From the NCBI GenBank assembly GCA_003140175.1, contig PLJD01000032.1, forward strand, positions 805 to 64,804: DNA of 64,000 bases. Reading direction: 5' to 3'. Positions 34,463 to 42,689 of the stretch are shown here, in pieces (within the stretch, counting starts at the first letter, position 1; each line of letters opens with the position of its first letter). The position numbers and the translations under genes are program-made. The notes under the pieces are model-generated. The model was not told where the DNA came from, did not search any database, and saw nothing but the letters and a program-made list of their open reading frames with translations. This DNA comes from Actinomycetota bacterium (GTDB lineage: Bacteria > Actinomycetota > Acidimicrobiia > IMCC26256 > PALSA-555).

Positions 34463-35245
34463 ATGGGCGACACGGTTCTGTACGAACTCGACGGGCACGT
34501 CGCGACTATCACCTACCACCGGCCCCAGGTTCTCAACGCGATCAACGGCGAGCTCCGCCAGGACCTGAACGCGGCGTGGGAGCGGTTCCGAGACGACGAG
34601 GAGGCCTGGGTCGCGATCATCACCGGGGCCGGCCGGGCCTTCTGCGTCGGCGCTGATCTGCGCGACGGCGCGGCCTCGGCCGGCAGCTGGCCCGGGTCGT
34701 TCTGGGAGATCCCGACCGTCAACTCGTTCGAGTCGGGCCTTGAGGTCTGGAAGCCGACGATCGCCGCGGTCAACGGCTACTGCCTCGGCTACGGGCTCAC
34801 GCTCGTGGCGGCCTGCGACTTCGTGCTCGCCGCCGACGACGCCGAGTTCGGCATGCCCGAGGTACGCCTCGGCGTCCCCACGATCGTGGGCGCGATCCGA
34901 CTCCCCCAACGCATCGGCATGCAGGCCGCGCTCGAGCTGCTCCTCACCGGCGATCGCATCGACGCCAACCGGGCCGCCGAGATCGGCCTCGCGGGTCGGG
35001 TGGTGCCCCGCGCCGAGCTCCTCGTCGAGGCCCGCCGGCTCGCCGACCGGCTGTGTGCCGGCGCGCCGCTCGCCGTCCGAGCCGTCAAGGAGATGGCCTA
35101 CCGAGGCCAGGCACTCCCCTGGGTCGACGCGGTCCGCATGGGCGAGACCATTCGGCGTTTGTGCGTTTCGCTCTCCCCTGAGGATGTCGCCGAAGGGCGG
35201 GCCGCGCTGGCCGAGGGACGCGAGCCGCGCTGGCGCGCCCGCTAA
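34463..35245 (+). CDS. Enoyl-CoA hydratase/isomerase family protein
   Basis: A 260-residue crotonase-fold enzyme. The oxyanion-hole segments are GAGRAFCVGADLRD and VNGYCLGYGLTLVAACD; the acidic residue of FGMPEVRLGV is in the catalytic position of hydratases. The C-terminal trimerisation helix ends EDVAEGRAALAEGREPRWRAR. It follows the NTF2-like gene, probably in one transcript. Truncated copies of its tail occur twice downstream (35540 and 35954). Confidence 0.9.
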   Translation: MGDTVLYELDGHVATITYHRPQVLNAINGELRQDLNAAWERFRDDEEAWVAIITGAGRAFCVGADLRDGAASAGSWPGSFWEIPTVNSFESGLEVWKPTIAAVNGYCLGYGLTLVAACDFVLAADDAEFGMPEVRLGVPTIVGAIRLPQRIGMQAALELLLTGDRIDANRAAEIGLAGRVVPRAELLVEARRLADRLCAGAPLAVRAVKEMAYRGQALPWVDAVRMGETIRRLCVSLSPEDVAEGRAALAEGREPRWRAR

Positions 35246-35264
35246 CCCCGTGTCCGGTAGTGCC

Positions 35265-35459
35265 TCAGTTTGTCGGTGGCGGGTAGACGGCTCTCGCGAT
35301 GGTGGCTGAGGTCCACCCGATCACCCACCCGGCGAAGACCAAGAGGAGGGCGTGCAAGTGGTTGCTGCCCGCTACGGCGACGAGGACCCAGATGATCGCC
35401 CAGACGATCCCGCAACCGATGCTGTATGCCGTGTACGTCTTCCACTTCCTGGTCTTCAT
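35265..35459 (-). CDS. Small two-helix membrane protein
   Basis: A 64-residue protein: basic N-terminus (KTRKWKTYTAY), two hydrophobic helices (about 12-31 and 36-55) and a YPPP-containing tail. ATG 35459 is used; the upstream spacing to GCGGAAG is too short for an ideal ribosome site. It converges on the enoyl-CoA hydratase gene. The sequence just upstream of its start is repeated at 35872, upstream of a second small minus-strand open frame. Confidence 0.5.
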   Translation of the reverse strand: MKTRKWKTYTAYSIGCGIVWAIIWVLVAVAGSNHLHALLLVFAGWVIGWTSATIARAVYPPPTN

Positions 35460-35462
35460 CTT

Positions 35463-35497
35463 CCGCAGTCAAGCAGTTCTCCGATCTGCGTGACCAC
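35463..35497. repeat. Upstream repeat, copy 1
   Basis: A 35-base block (with core AGCAGTTCT) that is 28/35 identical to 35872-35906, by eye. It sits immediately upstream of the small membrane gene (start 35459). Confidence 0.6.
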
Positions 35498-35539
35498 TGG
35501 CGCGATTCCACCCCTACGCCGGTGACCCCACGAGTCGGC

Positions 35540-35633
35540 GAAGCCGTTCGGCGTATCTGCCAGAACACTGAGGATGCCGCCGAAGGCCGAGCGGCGAGGG
35601 CCGCGAGCCGCGCTGGCGAGCCCGCTAGCCCCG
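35540..35633 (+). pseudogene. Frameshifted duplicate of the enoyl-CoA hydratase 3' end
   Basis: This 94-base block closely matches the end of the enoyl-CoA hydratase gene (35144-35250). It reads EAVRRICQNTEDAAEGRAA, then, after a small deletion that shifts frame, GREPRWRAR followed by TAG, the same C-terminal peptide as the intact gene. It has no upstream crotonase domain, so it is a tail-only remnant of a duplication. Confidence 0.75.
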
Positions 35634-35871
35634 CCGCTCTCCCTCAGGAGGTCAACACGGGCTCCCGTCGACCGCCTCCGGCTTGCCCTCTCGCCAAAAG
35701 ACGCGACCAGGATTGCTACGCACCCGGGCCCTTCCGTCAGGATCGCTGGGAGCGTCAGCGCATCGAAGGTCTTGCCCCCGCCGAAGAACAGCACCAGCCC
35801 GAGCGAGCTGATCCCGACCCGGATCCGCCGTCGCTCGGGTGTCGTCCACCAGCCCCATTTCCGACGCACCG

Positions 35872-35906
35872 CCTCAGTCCAGCAGTTCTGCGATCGGTGT
35901 GAGGAC
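35872..35906. repeat. Upstream repeat, copy 2
   Basis: Matches 35463-35497 at an offset of 409 bases. It lies directly upstream of the second small minus-strand frame (start 35869), so the repeat keeps the same relation to both. Confidence 0.6.
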
Positions 35907-35953
35907 CGAGAGGGCTGGTCGACCTTCGGGTTAGAGCCGAACTGACCCGACCA

Positions 35954-36037
35954 ATGGCACAGACCATGCGCCGGGTCGCGGCCGCGACCGAAGACGCCGC
36001 CGAAGGTCGAGCCGCGGCCGCGGAGAAGCGCCCGAAC
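35954..36037 (+). pseudogene. Third enoyl-CoA hydratase tail remnant
   Basis: Codons from ATG 35954 read MAQTMRRVAAATEDAAEGRA and then AAAEKRPN, the typical C-terminal helix of enoyl-CoA hydratases (TEDAAEGRAAFxEKRxP). It matches the core of the 35540 copy but is more diverged, so it derives from a different paralogue. No upstream domain remains. It ends shortly before the converging TrpB2 stop at 36062. Confidence 0.65.
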
Positions 36038-36061
36038 ACGATGTTGACGTCTTCGGACTGG

Positions 36062-37321
36062 TCAGGTGTCGACGAGGCGGCCGTGTCGGTAGTCGTCGTA
36101 GGCGGAGAGGTCGAGGAGTCCGTGGCCGGAGAAGTTGAACAACAGGACGCGTTCCTCGGCGGCCTCTTTGGCGGCGAGGGCTTCGTCGATGACGGCGCGG
36201 ATGACGTGGCCGGTTTCGGGGGCGGGCAGCTTGCCTTCGGTGTTGGCGAACTGCACCGCGGCCTCGAATGTCGTGGCCTGCGGGTAGGCGACGGCTTCCA
36301 TGCGGCCGCTCTTGACGAGGTTGGAGATGATGGGCGAGTCGCCGTGGTAGCGCAGCCCGCCGGCGTGGATGGCGGGTGGGACGAATTCGTGGCCGAGCGT
36401 GTACATGGGCAGCAGCGGGGTCATGCCGGCCGCGTCGCCGAAGTCGTAGTCGAAGTGGCCTTCGGTGAGGGTCGGGCATGACGACGGCTCGGCGGCGACG
36501 AGGCGGACGTGCTCGTCGGCGACGAACGGGAGTGCGATGCCGCCCAGGTTCGATCCGCCACCGCAGCAGCCGAGCACGACGTCGGGATCCGATTCGCCGG
36601 CGAGCTCAAGCTGACGTTTGGCTTCGAGCCCGATGATGGTCTGGTGCAGGAGCACGTGGTTGAGCACTGACCCGAGGGCGTAGTGAGTGTCGGCACGTCC
36701 CGCCGCGTCGCGCACCGCGTCGCTGATCGCCAGGCCGAGCGAGCCGGGATGGTCGGGCTGGTCGACCGGTGACGGGATGACCTCGCTACCCCAGGTCTGC
36801 ATCAGGATGGTCCGGTAGGGCTTTTGCTCATAGGAGGCCCGCACCATGTACACGCTGCAGTCGAGCCCGAACTGGGTGCACGCGAACGACAGTGCGGTAC
36901 CCCACTGTCCAGCGCCGGTCTCGGTGGTGAGCCGGTCGATGCCTTCGGCCCGGTTGTAGAAGGCCTGCGGGACGGCGGTGTTGGGCTTGTGCGACCCGGC
37001 CGGCGACCCGGACTCGTCCTTGAAGTAGATGCGGGCGGGCGTGTCGAGGGCCCGTTCGAGACGCTCGGCTCGCACGAGCGGCGTCGGACGCCACAGCGAC
37101 AAGATGTCGAGCACCTCGCCGGGGATATCGATCCAGGGCTCGCTCGACATCTCCTGGGCGATGAGCGCCATCGGGAACAGCGGCGCGAGGTCGTCGGGGC
37201 CGACCGGTTCTCGCGTCGCGGGGTGCAGGGGCGGCTCGAGCGGCGTGGCCAGCCGGGGCAGGATGTTGAACCAGGCCGTCGGCAGCTCGCTCGCCTCGAG
37301 CGTGACGCGCACGGCGCTCAC
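36062..37321 (-). CDS. TrpB2-type tryptophan synthase beta-like protein
   Basis: A 419-residue PLP enzyme of the TrpB2 group. The PLP Lys is in [18 protein letters not shown], then [32 protein letters not shown] and [15 protein letters not shown], all features of TrpB2 rather than TrpB1 (long N-terminal extension with [20 protein letters not shown]). TrpB2 proteins make tryptophan from indole without a tight TrpA complex, or use other substrates. Its start overlaps the trpC stop (ATGA), so it is co-expressed with trpC. Confidence 0.9.
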   Translation of the reverse strand: MSAVRVTLEASELPTAWFNILPRLATPLEPPLHPATREPVGPDDLAPLFPMALIAQEMSSEPWIDIPGEVLDILSLWRPTPLVRAERLERALDTPARIYFKDESGSPAGSHKPNTAVPQAFYNRAEGIDRLTTETGAGQWGTALSFACTQFGLDCSVYMVRASYEQKPYRTILMQTWGSEVIPSPVDQPDHPGSLGLAISDAVRDAAGRADTHYALGSVLNHVLLHQTIIGLEAKRQLELAGESDPDVVLGCCGGGSNLGGIALPFVADEHVRLVAAEPSSCPTLTEGHFDYDFGDAAGMTPLLPMYTLGHEFVPPAIHAGGLRYHGDSPIISNLVKSGRMEAVAYPQATTFEAAVQFANTEGKLPAPETGHVIRAVIDEALAAKEAAEERVLLFNFSGHGLLDLSAYDDYRHGRLVDT

Positions 37322-38118
37322 CGTCGTGTCCGAGGTGTCGCCGCGAGGGCGCTCACCAGGCGGCTCGGGTCCTCGGCCCGCACCAGCGCCTCCCCGACGA
37401 GGATGGCGTCGAAACCGACCGCGGCCACGCGACGCGCGTCGTCGAGTGAGCGGATGGCGCTCTCCGCGACTGCAACGACGTCGGCGGGGATCCGGGCCGC
37501 GAGCCGCTCGGCGACGCCGAGGTCCTCGGCGAAGGTCCCGAGGTTGCGCGCGTTGACGCCCACCACGCGGGCACCGACGCCGAGCGCGACGTCGAGTTCG
37601 GCGTCGTCGTGGGCCTCGATCAGAACCCCGAGCCCGAGCTCGACGGCGAGCGCGTGCAGGTCGGCGAGCTCGCCGGGATCGGGCACCGCGGCGACGATGA
37701 GCAGCACGGCGTCGGCGCCGATGGCCCGGCTCTCGTAGACCTGGTCGGCGTCGATCGTGAAGTCCTTGCGTAGCGCAGGGGTCGCGGGCGCGGCGGCCCG
37801 GGCGACGCGCAGGTCTTCGACGGAGCCGCCGAAGAACAACCGGTCGGTGAGCACCGAGAGGGCCGCCGCGCCACCTCCCGCGTAGGCCAGCGCGGTGATC
37901 GCCGGGTCAAGGTCGGGGGCGAGGTCGCCTTTGGACGGTGAGCGGCGTTTGAACTCGGCGATGACCGCCAGCTGGTCGTCGTGGCGGAGCGCCCCGACGA
38001 AGTCGCGGGTCGGCGGGGCAGCGAGGGCGGCGGTGCGGATCGCGTCGCGCGCCTGGGGCTGGTGCAGGAGAGTGACCTCGTCGCGCTTGGCGGCGAGGAT
38101 GTCGTCCAGGACGCTCAT
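37318..38118 (-). CDS. trpC: Indole-3-glycerol phosphate synthase
   Basis: A 266-residue TIM barrel. [16 protein letters not shown] carries catalytic Glu/Lys; [33 protein letters not shown] and [15 protein letters not shown] are characteristic, and [14 protein letters not shown] with LVGEALVRA forms the phosphate site. GAGGAGCG directly upstream supports ATG 38118. It leads a two-gene unit with TrpB2 and is divergent from the GH1 gene. Confidence 0.95.
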   Translation of the reverse strand: MSVLDDILAAKRDEVTLLHQPQARDAIRTAALAAPPTRDFVGALRHDDQLAVIAEFKRRSPSKGDLAPDLDPAITALAYAGGGAAALSVLTDRLFFGGSVEDLRVARAAAPATPALRKDFTIDADQVYESRAIGADAVLLIVAAVPDPGELADLHALAVELGLGVLIEAHDDAELDVALGVGARVVGVNARNLGTFAEDLGVAERLAARIPADVVAVAESAIRSLDDARRVAAVGFDAILVGEALVRAEDPSRLVSALAATPRTRR

Positions 38119-38147
38119 CGCTCCTCGAGTGTGCCAGGATCGCTCAC

Positions 38148-39320
38148 ATGGCGACGACGTTCCCGGACGGGTTCTTGTGGGGCACGGCCACGGCTGCGCA
38201 TCAGGTTGAGGGCGGCAACTGGAACAACGACTGGTGGGCGTGGGAGCACGCCGAGGACACCCCCTGCGAGGAGCCCTCGGGTGACGCGTGCGACCAGTGG
38301 TGGCGCTACCCCGAGGATCTCGACACCCTCGCCGGGCTCGGCTTCGGCGCCTACCGCTTCTCGCTCGAGTGGTCACGCATCGAGCCTGAGTATGGCGAGT
38401 TCTCGACCGCGGCCCTCGACCATTACCGCCGCATCATCGAGGCCTGCCGGGACCGGGAGGTGCTGCCCGTCGTCACCTTCCATCACTTCACCACGCCCCG
38501 GTGGGTGGCCGCCGAGGGTGGCTGGGCGAACCCCGTGACCGCCGATCGGTTCGCGGCGTTCTGCGAACGCTGCGTCGGCCATTTCGGCGACGAGATCGGG
38601 ATGGCGTGCACGATCAACGAGCCCAACATCGTGTCGCTCATGGGGTGGCTCATGGGGGTGTTCCCGCCCGGTGCGAGCATGGACCTGGACGCCTGGGCGG
38701 CCGCGAACGACACACTGCGAGCTGGCCACCGCAAGGCATACGACGCGATCAAGGAGGGCCCAGGCGACTTCCCGGTCGGGTTGACCCTCTCGATGGGTGA
38801 CTGGGCGGCGGAGCCGGGCTCGGAGCATCTCATCGAGCCGTTCCGAGCCGGCCACGAGGACCAGTACCTCGAGGCGGCCCGCGGGGACGACTTCGTTGGT
38901 GTCCAGAGCTACTCGCGGACCCGGGTCGGGCCGTCGGGCGCGGTCGGGCCCGAGGAAGGCGTCGAGGTGCTGCCGATGGGCTACGAGTTCTGGCCCCAAG
39001 CCGCGGAGGCGGCGATCCGCCACGCGGTCGACGTGGCCCACACGCCGGTGTATGTGACCGAGAACGGCATCGGGACCGACGACGACGACCAGCGGGTGCG
39101 GTACGTGCAGGGCGCGTTGGAGGGCGTGGCTCGCACCATCGACGAGGGGCTCGACGTGCGGGGCTATTTCTACTGGTCGCTGCTCGACAACTTCGAGTGG
39201 ATTTACGGCTACCGCATGCGGTTCGGGCTGGTCGGGGTCGATCGAGCCACCCAGGTCCGCACGGTCAAGCCCAGCGCGGCGTGGCTGGGGGAGGTGGTGC
39301 GAAACAACGGCATCGCCTGA
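38148..39320 (+). CDS. GH1 family beta-glycosidase
   Basis: A 390-residue cytosolic retaining glycosidase. FPDGFLWGTATAAHQVEG is the N-terminal GH1 signature; the acid/base Glu is in CTINEPNIVSLMGW and the nucleophile Glu in VYVTENGIGTDDDDQRV. YFYWSLLDNFEWIYGY binds the -1 sugar. No signal peptide. It is somewhat shorter than average (about 450). Substrate probably a beta-glucoside or -galactoside; the window gives no transporter to define it. Confidence 0.92.
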   Translation: MATTFPDGFLWGTATAAHQVEGGNWNNDWWAWEHAEDTPCEEPSGDACDQWWRYPEDLDTLAGLGFGAYRFSLEWSRIEPEYGEFSTAALDHYRRIIEACRDREVLPVVTFHHFTTPRWVAAEGGWANPVTADRFAAFCERCVGHFGDEIGMACTINEPNIVSLMGWLMGVFPPGASMDLDAWAAANDTLRAGHRKAYDAIKEGPGDFPVGLTLSMGDWAAEPGSEHLIEPFRAGHEDQYLEAARGDDFVGVQSYSRTRVGPSGAVGPEEGVEVLPMGYEFWPQAAEAAIRHAVDVAHTPVYVTENGIGTDDDDQRVRYVQGALEGVARTIDEGLDVRGYFYWSLLDNFEWIYGYRMRFGLVGVDRATQVRTVKPSAAWLGEVVRNNGIA

Positions 39321-39384
39321 TCACAGGCCCCTCACGCCCCTCTGACCTGGGGGATCGACACTGGCGGGGATGACGGGAGCCAGA

Positions 39385-40080
39385 ATGTGCGGCGTGGACA
39401 AGGGCACGATCGTCGTCGTCGACGACGAAGACAACATCGCCGACCTGGTCGGCATGTACCTCGAGCGGGACGGGTTCCGGGTCCTCAAGGCCGGGACCGG
39501 CGACGACGGCCTCGAGGCGTTCCGGACCCACCGGCCGCGCCTCATCGTGCTCGACGTGGGCTTGCCTGACCTCGACGGGCTCGAGGTCTGCAAGCGGATC
39601 CGCCTGACGTCCCAGGTCCCGATCATCTTCCTGACCGCCCGCGACGGCGAGGTCGACCGGGTCCTCGGACTGGAGCTGGGCGCCGACGACTACCTGACCA
39701 AGCCGTTCTCCCCCGCCGAGTTGGTCGCTCGCGTCAAAGCGGTGCTGCGACGCACCGACGGCGCACCGGCCCCCGAAGTGGTCCAGGCGGGTCGGGTCGC
39801 GATCGATGTCGGACGGCGCGAGGTGCGCGTCGACGACGCGCCGGTCGAGCTGACCACCAAGGAGTTCGACTTGTTGCGGTTCCTTGCCGAGCGGCCCGGT
39901 CTGGCGATGTCGCGCCAGCAGATCCTCGACGGCGTGTGGGGCTACGACTGGTTCGGGGATGCCCGCACGGTCGATGTGCACATCGCGCAGGTGCGCAAGA
40001 AGCTCGGTGACGCCTTGACGATCGACACCGTCCGGGGCGTCGGGTACCGCCTCGAGTCCTCGCGCCCCGCGCCGGCATGA
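39385..40080 (+). CDS. OmpR/PhoB-family response regulator
   Basis: A 231-residue DNA-binding regulator. Receiver: acidic pair in VVVDDEDNIADLV, phospho-Asp in IVLDVGLPDLDGLEV, Thr in IIFLTARDGEVDRVLG and Lys in LTKPFSPAELVARVKAV. The winged-helix effector (about 130-228) has VELTTKEFDLLRFLAERPG and GYRLESS. ATG 39385 is preferred (GGGAG six bases upstream). The gene overlaps the histidine kinase gene by four bases. Confidence 0.92.
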   Translation: MCGVDKGTIVVVDDEDNIADLVGMYLERDGFRVLKAGTGDDGLEAFRTHRPRLIVLDVGLPDLDGLEVCKRIRLTSQVPIIFLTARDGEVDRVLGLELGADDYLTKPFSPAELVARVKAVLRRTDGAPAPEVVQAGRVAIDVGRREVRVDDAPVELTTKEFDLLRFLAERPGLAMSRQQILDGVWGYDWFGDARTVDVHIAQVRKKLGDALTIDTVRGVGYRLESSRPAPA

Positions 40081-41549
40081 GCCCGGGACGGGCCCCCGGG
40101 CCCGTCGCGCAGCCCCGCCGTCGGCTCCGGACCCGGCTCTTGCTGGCGATGGTCACGATCGCCTTCGGCGTGCTCGTCGTCGCGGCGCTCGGCGCGGCGG
40201 CGATCGCCCGCTCCACGGCGTCCACCGCGGCCATCAAGGACCTCGAGGGCCAGGCCCCGCCGGTCGCCACCGCGCTCGACACCCTCGGTCGCCAGTTCCG
40301 TCGCGGGACCGCCACCAGCCGCACCGCGGCGACCGCCCCGTGCCGGCTCATCGCGTCGGTGCTGCGGATCTCGGGCGGAAGCGTCGTGACGGTGACCGCC
40401 GACGGGACCGTCGAGGCGGGCGTCGCGCCGCTGCTGGGCAGCTCGTGCGCGGACCAGGCCAACGTGCAGCTGCCCCGGAACCTCCAGGCCAGCGACCTGG
40501 ATGTCGACACGCTGCTCATTGGCGAGCTGCAGTCCGGGTCGGTGGCGGGCACCGCGTTCGTCGCCGACCCGCTCCCCCTGGTCGGCAACCTCACGCCGGT
40601 CCTGGTGCTGACCCAGCCGGTGGAGACGCAACCGCTCGGGCGGGCGGGGCCGTACTTCCTCGCCACCGGCGCCTTCGCGCTCCTCGTCGCGGCGGGCGTC
40701 TCCGCCTACCTCGCCCGGCGCCTCACGCGGCCGATCGCGGCGATGCGCGACACCGCGGAGCGCATCGCGGCGGGTGATCTGTCGGCCCGGGTGGCGCTCC
40801 CGGGCGGGCCCGACGACGAGCTGCACAGCCTGGCCCGCAGCCTCGACGCGATGGCCGCCGAGCTCGAGACGGCGCGGGGCCACGAGCGGGCGTTCCTGCT
40901 CAGCGTCTCGCACGACCTGCGGACCCCGCTGACGTCGATCCGGGGCTATGCGGAGGCGATCACCGACGGGATCGTCGAAGATCCCGCCGAGCGGGTCCGG
41001 GCCGGGTCGATCATCACCGCCGAGGCGCGCCGGCTCGAACGCCTCGTCGCGGATCTCCTCGACCTGGCTCGCCTCGACGCGCACCAGTTCTCGCTGCACC
41101 CCCACCGGGTGGACACCCGCAGCGTCATCACCGACGCGGTGGCGGGCTTCGTGCCCTCGGCCCGCGACTGGGGGCTGCGCCTCGAGGTCGTGCAAGGCGG
41201 GCCGGCCCCCGCCGACGTCGACCCGGAGCGCCTCGCGCAGATCACCGCCAACCTGGTCGAGAACGCGTTGAAGTACGCGCACACCACGGTCCGGGTCGGC
41301 GTCGACCGCTCCGATGGCCGCTTCGAGCTGCGCGTCGACGACGACGGGCCGGGCGTGCCGCCCGCCGAGCGCGAGCGGGTCTTCGAACGGCTCTACACGC
41401 CCCGCCACGCCCCGGGCCGCAAGGTGGGGACCGGCATCGGCCTCGCCATCGTCCACGAGCTGGCCGGCGCGATGGGCGGCTCGGCGCGCTGCGAGCCGCT
41501 CGAGCCGAGCGGGACACGCTTCACGGTCACGATCCCCGCCGGGGCCTGA
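40077..41549 (+). CDS. Membrane sensor histidine kinase
   Basis: A 490-residue kinase paired with the upstream regulator. Helices at about 22-45 and 195-215 flank a ~150-residue extracytoplasmic domain with two cysteines (APCRLI and SSCADQ), possibly disulfide-linked. HAMP domain about 215-270 (ARRLTRPIAAMRDTAERI). The H-box is SVSHDLRTPLTSIRGY, the N-box NLVENALKYAH, then DDDGPGVPP and GTGIGLAIVHELAGAMGG. Signal unknown. Confidence 0.92.
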   Translation: MSPGRAPGPVAQPRRRLRTRLLLAMVTIAFGVLVVAALGAAAIARSTASTAAIKDLEGQAPPVATALDTLGRQFRRGTATSRTAATAPCRLIASVLRISGGSVVTVTADGTVEAGVAPLLGSSCADQANVQLPRNLQASDLDVDTLLIGELQSGSVAGTAFVADPLPLVGNLTPVLVLTQPVETQPLGRAGPYFLATGAFALLVAAGVSAYLARRLTRPIAAMRDTAERIAAGDLSARVALPGGPDDELHSLARSLDAMAAELETARGHERAFLLSVSHDLRTPLTSIRGYAEAITDGIVEDPAERVRAGSIITAEARRLERLVADLLDLARLDAHQFSLHPHRVDTRSVITDAVAGFVPSARDWGLRLEVVQGGPAPADVDPERLAQITANLVENALKYAHTTVRVGVDRSDGRFELRVDDDGPGVPPAERERVFERLYTPRHAPGRKVGTGIGLAIVHELAGAMGGSARCEPLEPSGTRFTVTIPAGA

Positions 41550-41571
41550 CCGGAGACTGGCCCGCGCCCGC

Positions 41572-41814
41572 TCAGGTCTTCTGGTTGCGGCGCCGGCCGG
41601 CGGCGAGGTACCAGGCCGTCCCGATGACCAGCCAGGAGGCGTTGATGGTGACCGCGCTGGTGTCGCTCTTCAGTGCCCACCCGGCGACGATGGCGGCCAC
41701 GCCGAGCTCGTGGGCGGCGAACCAGCGGGTCCGGCGCTCGCGCACGACCGGGATCCAGCGGGTGAGGACCGCGATCGACGTCGGATAGCCGAACACGAAG
41801 AGGGCAGTGCTCAC
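41572..41814 (-). CDS. Small membrane protein downstream of ygfZ
   Basis: An 80-residue hydrophobic protein with two or three helices (SIAVLTRWI, ELGVAAIVAGWAL, ASWLVIGTAWYLAAG) and a basic C-terminus (RRRNQKT). GTG overlaps the ygfZ stop by four bases, so it is the last member of the hisI-trpE-ygfZ unit. No family recognised. Confidence 0.6.
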   Translation of the reverse strand: MSTALFVFGYPTSIAVLTRWIPVVRERRTRWFAAHELGVAAIVAGWALKSDTSAVTINASWLVIGTAWYLAAGRRRNQKT

Positions 41815-42689
41815 GGCTGGTCCACCGCGACGAGCTCGGCATCATGGTCCGTGTCGTCCCACCGCAGCTGCACCGGGGTGGGCGGCTCCACCTCGCGCCG
41901 CACCATGGCGAGGCCGACGACGCGGTCCTCGCCGGGCACGACCGCCGCGCTGGTGAGCACGCCGCGCTCGCGGCCCTCGACGATCACGGCCGCCCCAAAT
42001 GGCGGCAGGGCGGAGCCGGGCAGGCGCAGCCCCCGCAGGTAGCGGTTGACATGGCCGCGGGTGTCGATGCGACAGACGAGCTCCTGGCCGAGGAAGCAGC
42101 CCTTCGTGAACGACACCGCGTCGCGTTCGAGGAACGCCTCTTGGGGGATCGTGGCGTCGTCGACGTCGACACCGAGGCGGGGTACACCGGCTTCGATCCG
42201 GAACGCCTCGAACCGTTCCGGTGTCCAGCGCTCCACCGCGGGGTCGAGCGCGGCCGTGGCGGCATGCACCGCGGCGGCGTCGCCGAGGAGATCCACGCCG
42301 GGGTGGCCCGCCCATCGGGTGGCGAGCTGGTAAATCCCGGGCCGGTCGGTGCCGGGGTCGACGCCGACGAGGGAGACGAGTCCGGTGCTGGGGGTGCGGT
42401 CCTCGAGCTCGACCTGAACGCGGATACGGAAGCGACCAAGCGAGGCGGCGAGGCGCGGCGCGTAGTCGGCGTCGGTGTCGAGCCACCACGCGTCCCCGAC
42501 TCGGAGGGCCCGCACGGCAACGTCGAGCTTGCCTTGGGGGGAGAGCAGCAGCGCGGGGAGGTCGCCGCCGTCGGCGAGCGGGTCGAGGTCCTGGGAGAGC
42601 AAACCCTGGAGGAACGACGTGGCGTCACCGCCGGTGACGACCACCAGGCCGCGCGGGGAGCGGTCGGCGATGAAACGGGGCGCGCTCAC
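41811..42689 (-). CDS. ygfZ: Folate-binding YgfZ/GcvT-like protein
   Basis: A 292-residue protein of the tetrahydrofolate-binding GcvT/YgfZ family. The diagnostic signature is FTKGCFLGQELVCRIDTRGHVN (KGCxxGQE with its conserved Cys). Family members support iron-sulfur cluster enzyme repair. The GTG at 42689 overlaps the trpE stop by four bases; an upstream in-frame extension is Arg/Gly-rich and not plausible. Confidence 0.85.
   Translation of the reverse strand: MSAPRFIADRSPRGLVVVTGGDATSFLQGLLSQDLDPLADGGDLPALLLSPQGKLDVAVRALRVGDAWWLDTDADYAPRLAASLGRFRIRVQVELEDRTPSTGLVSLVGVDPGTDRPGIYQLATRWAGHPGVDLLGDAAAVHAATAALDPAVERWTPERFEAFRIEAGVPRLGVDVDDATIPQEAFLERDAVSFTKGCFLGQELVCRIDTRGHVNRYLRGLRLPGSALPPFGAAVIVEGRERGVLTSAAVVPGEDRVVGLAMVRREVEPPTPVQLRWDDTDHDAELVAVDQP

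Larger units (their letters stand above)
35456..35869 (-). pseudogene. Possible second small membrane-protein frame, partly overlapping a repeat
   Basis: An open frame of 137 codons starting at GTG 35869 (RRKWGWWTT...). Residues about 20-55 are hydrophobic (SSLGLVLFFGGG, LPAILTEGPGCVAILVASF), but the second half is antisense to the duplicated enoyl-CoA hydratase tail and looks non-coding. It shares an RKW start and an upstream repeat with the 35265 gene. I read it as a duplicated, degenerating copy, with low certainty. Confidence 0.3.
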
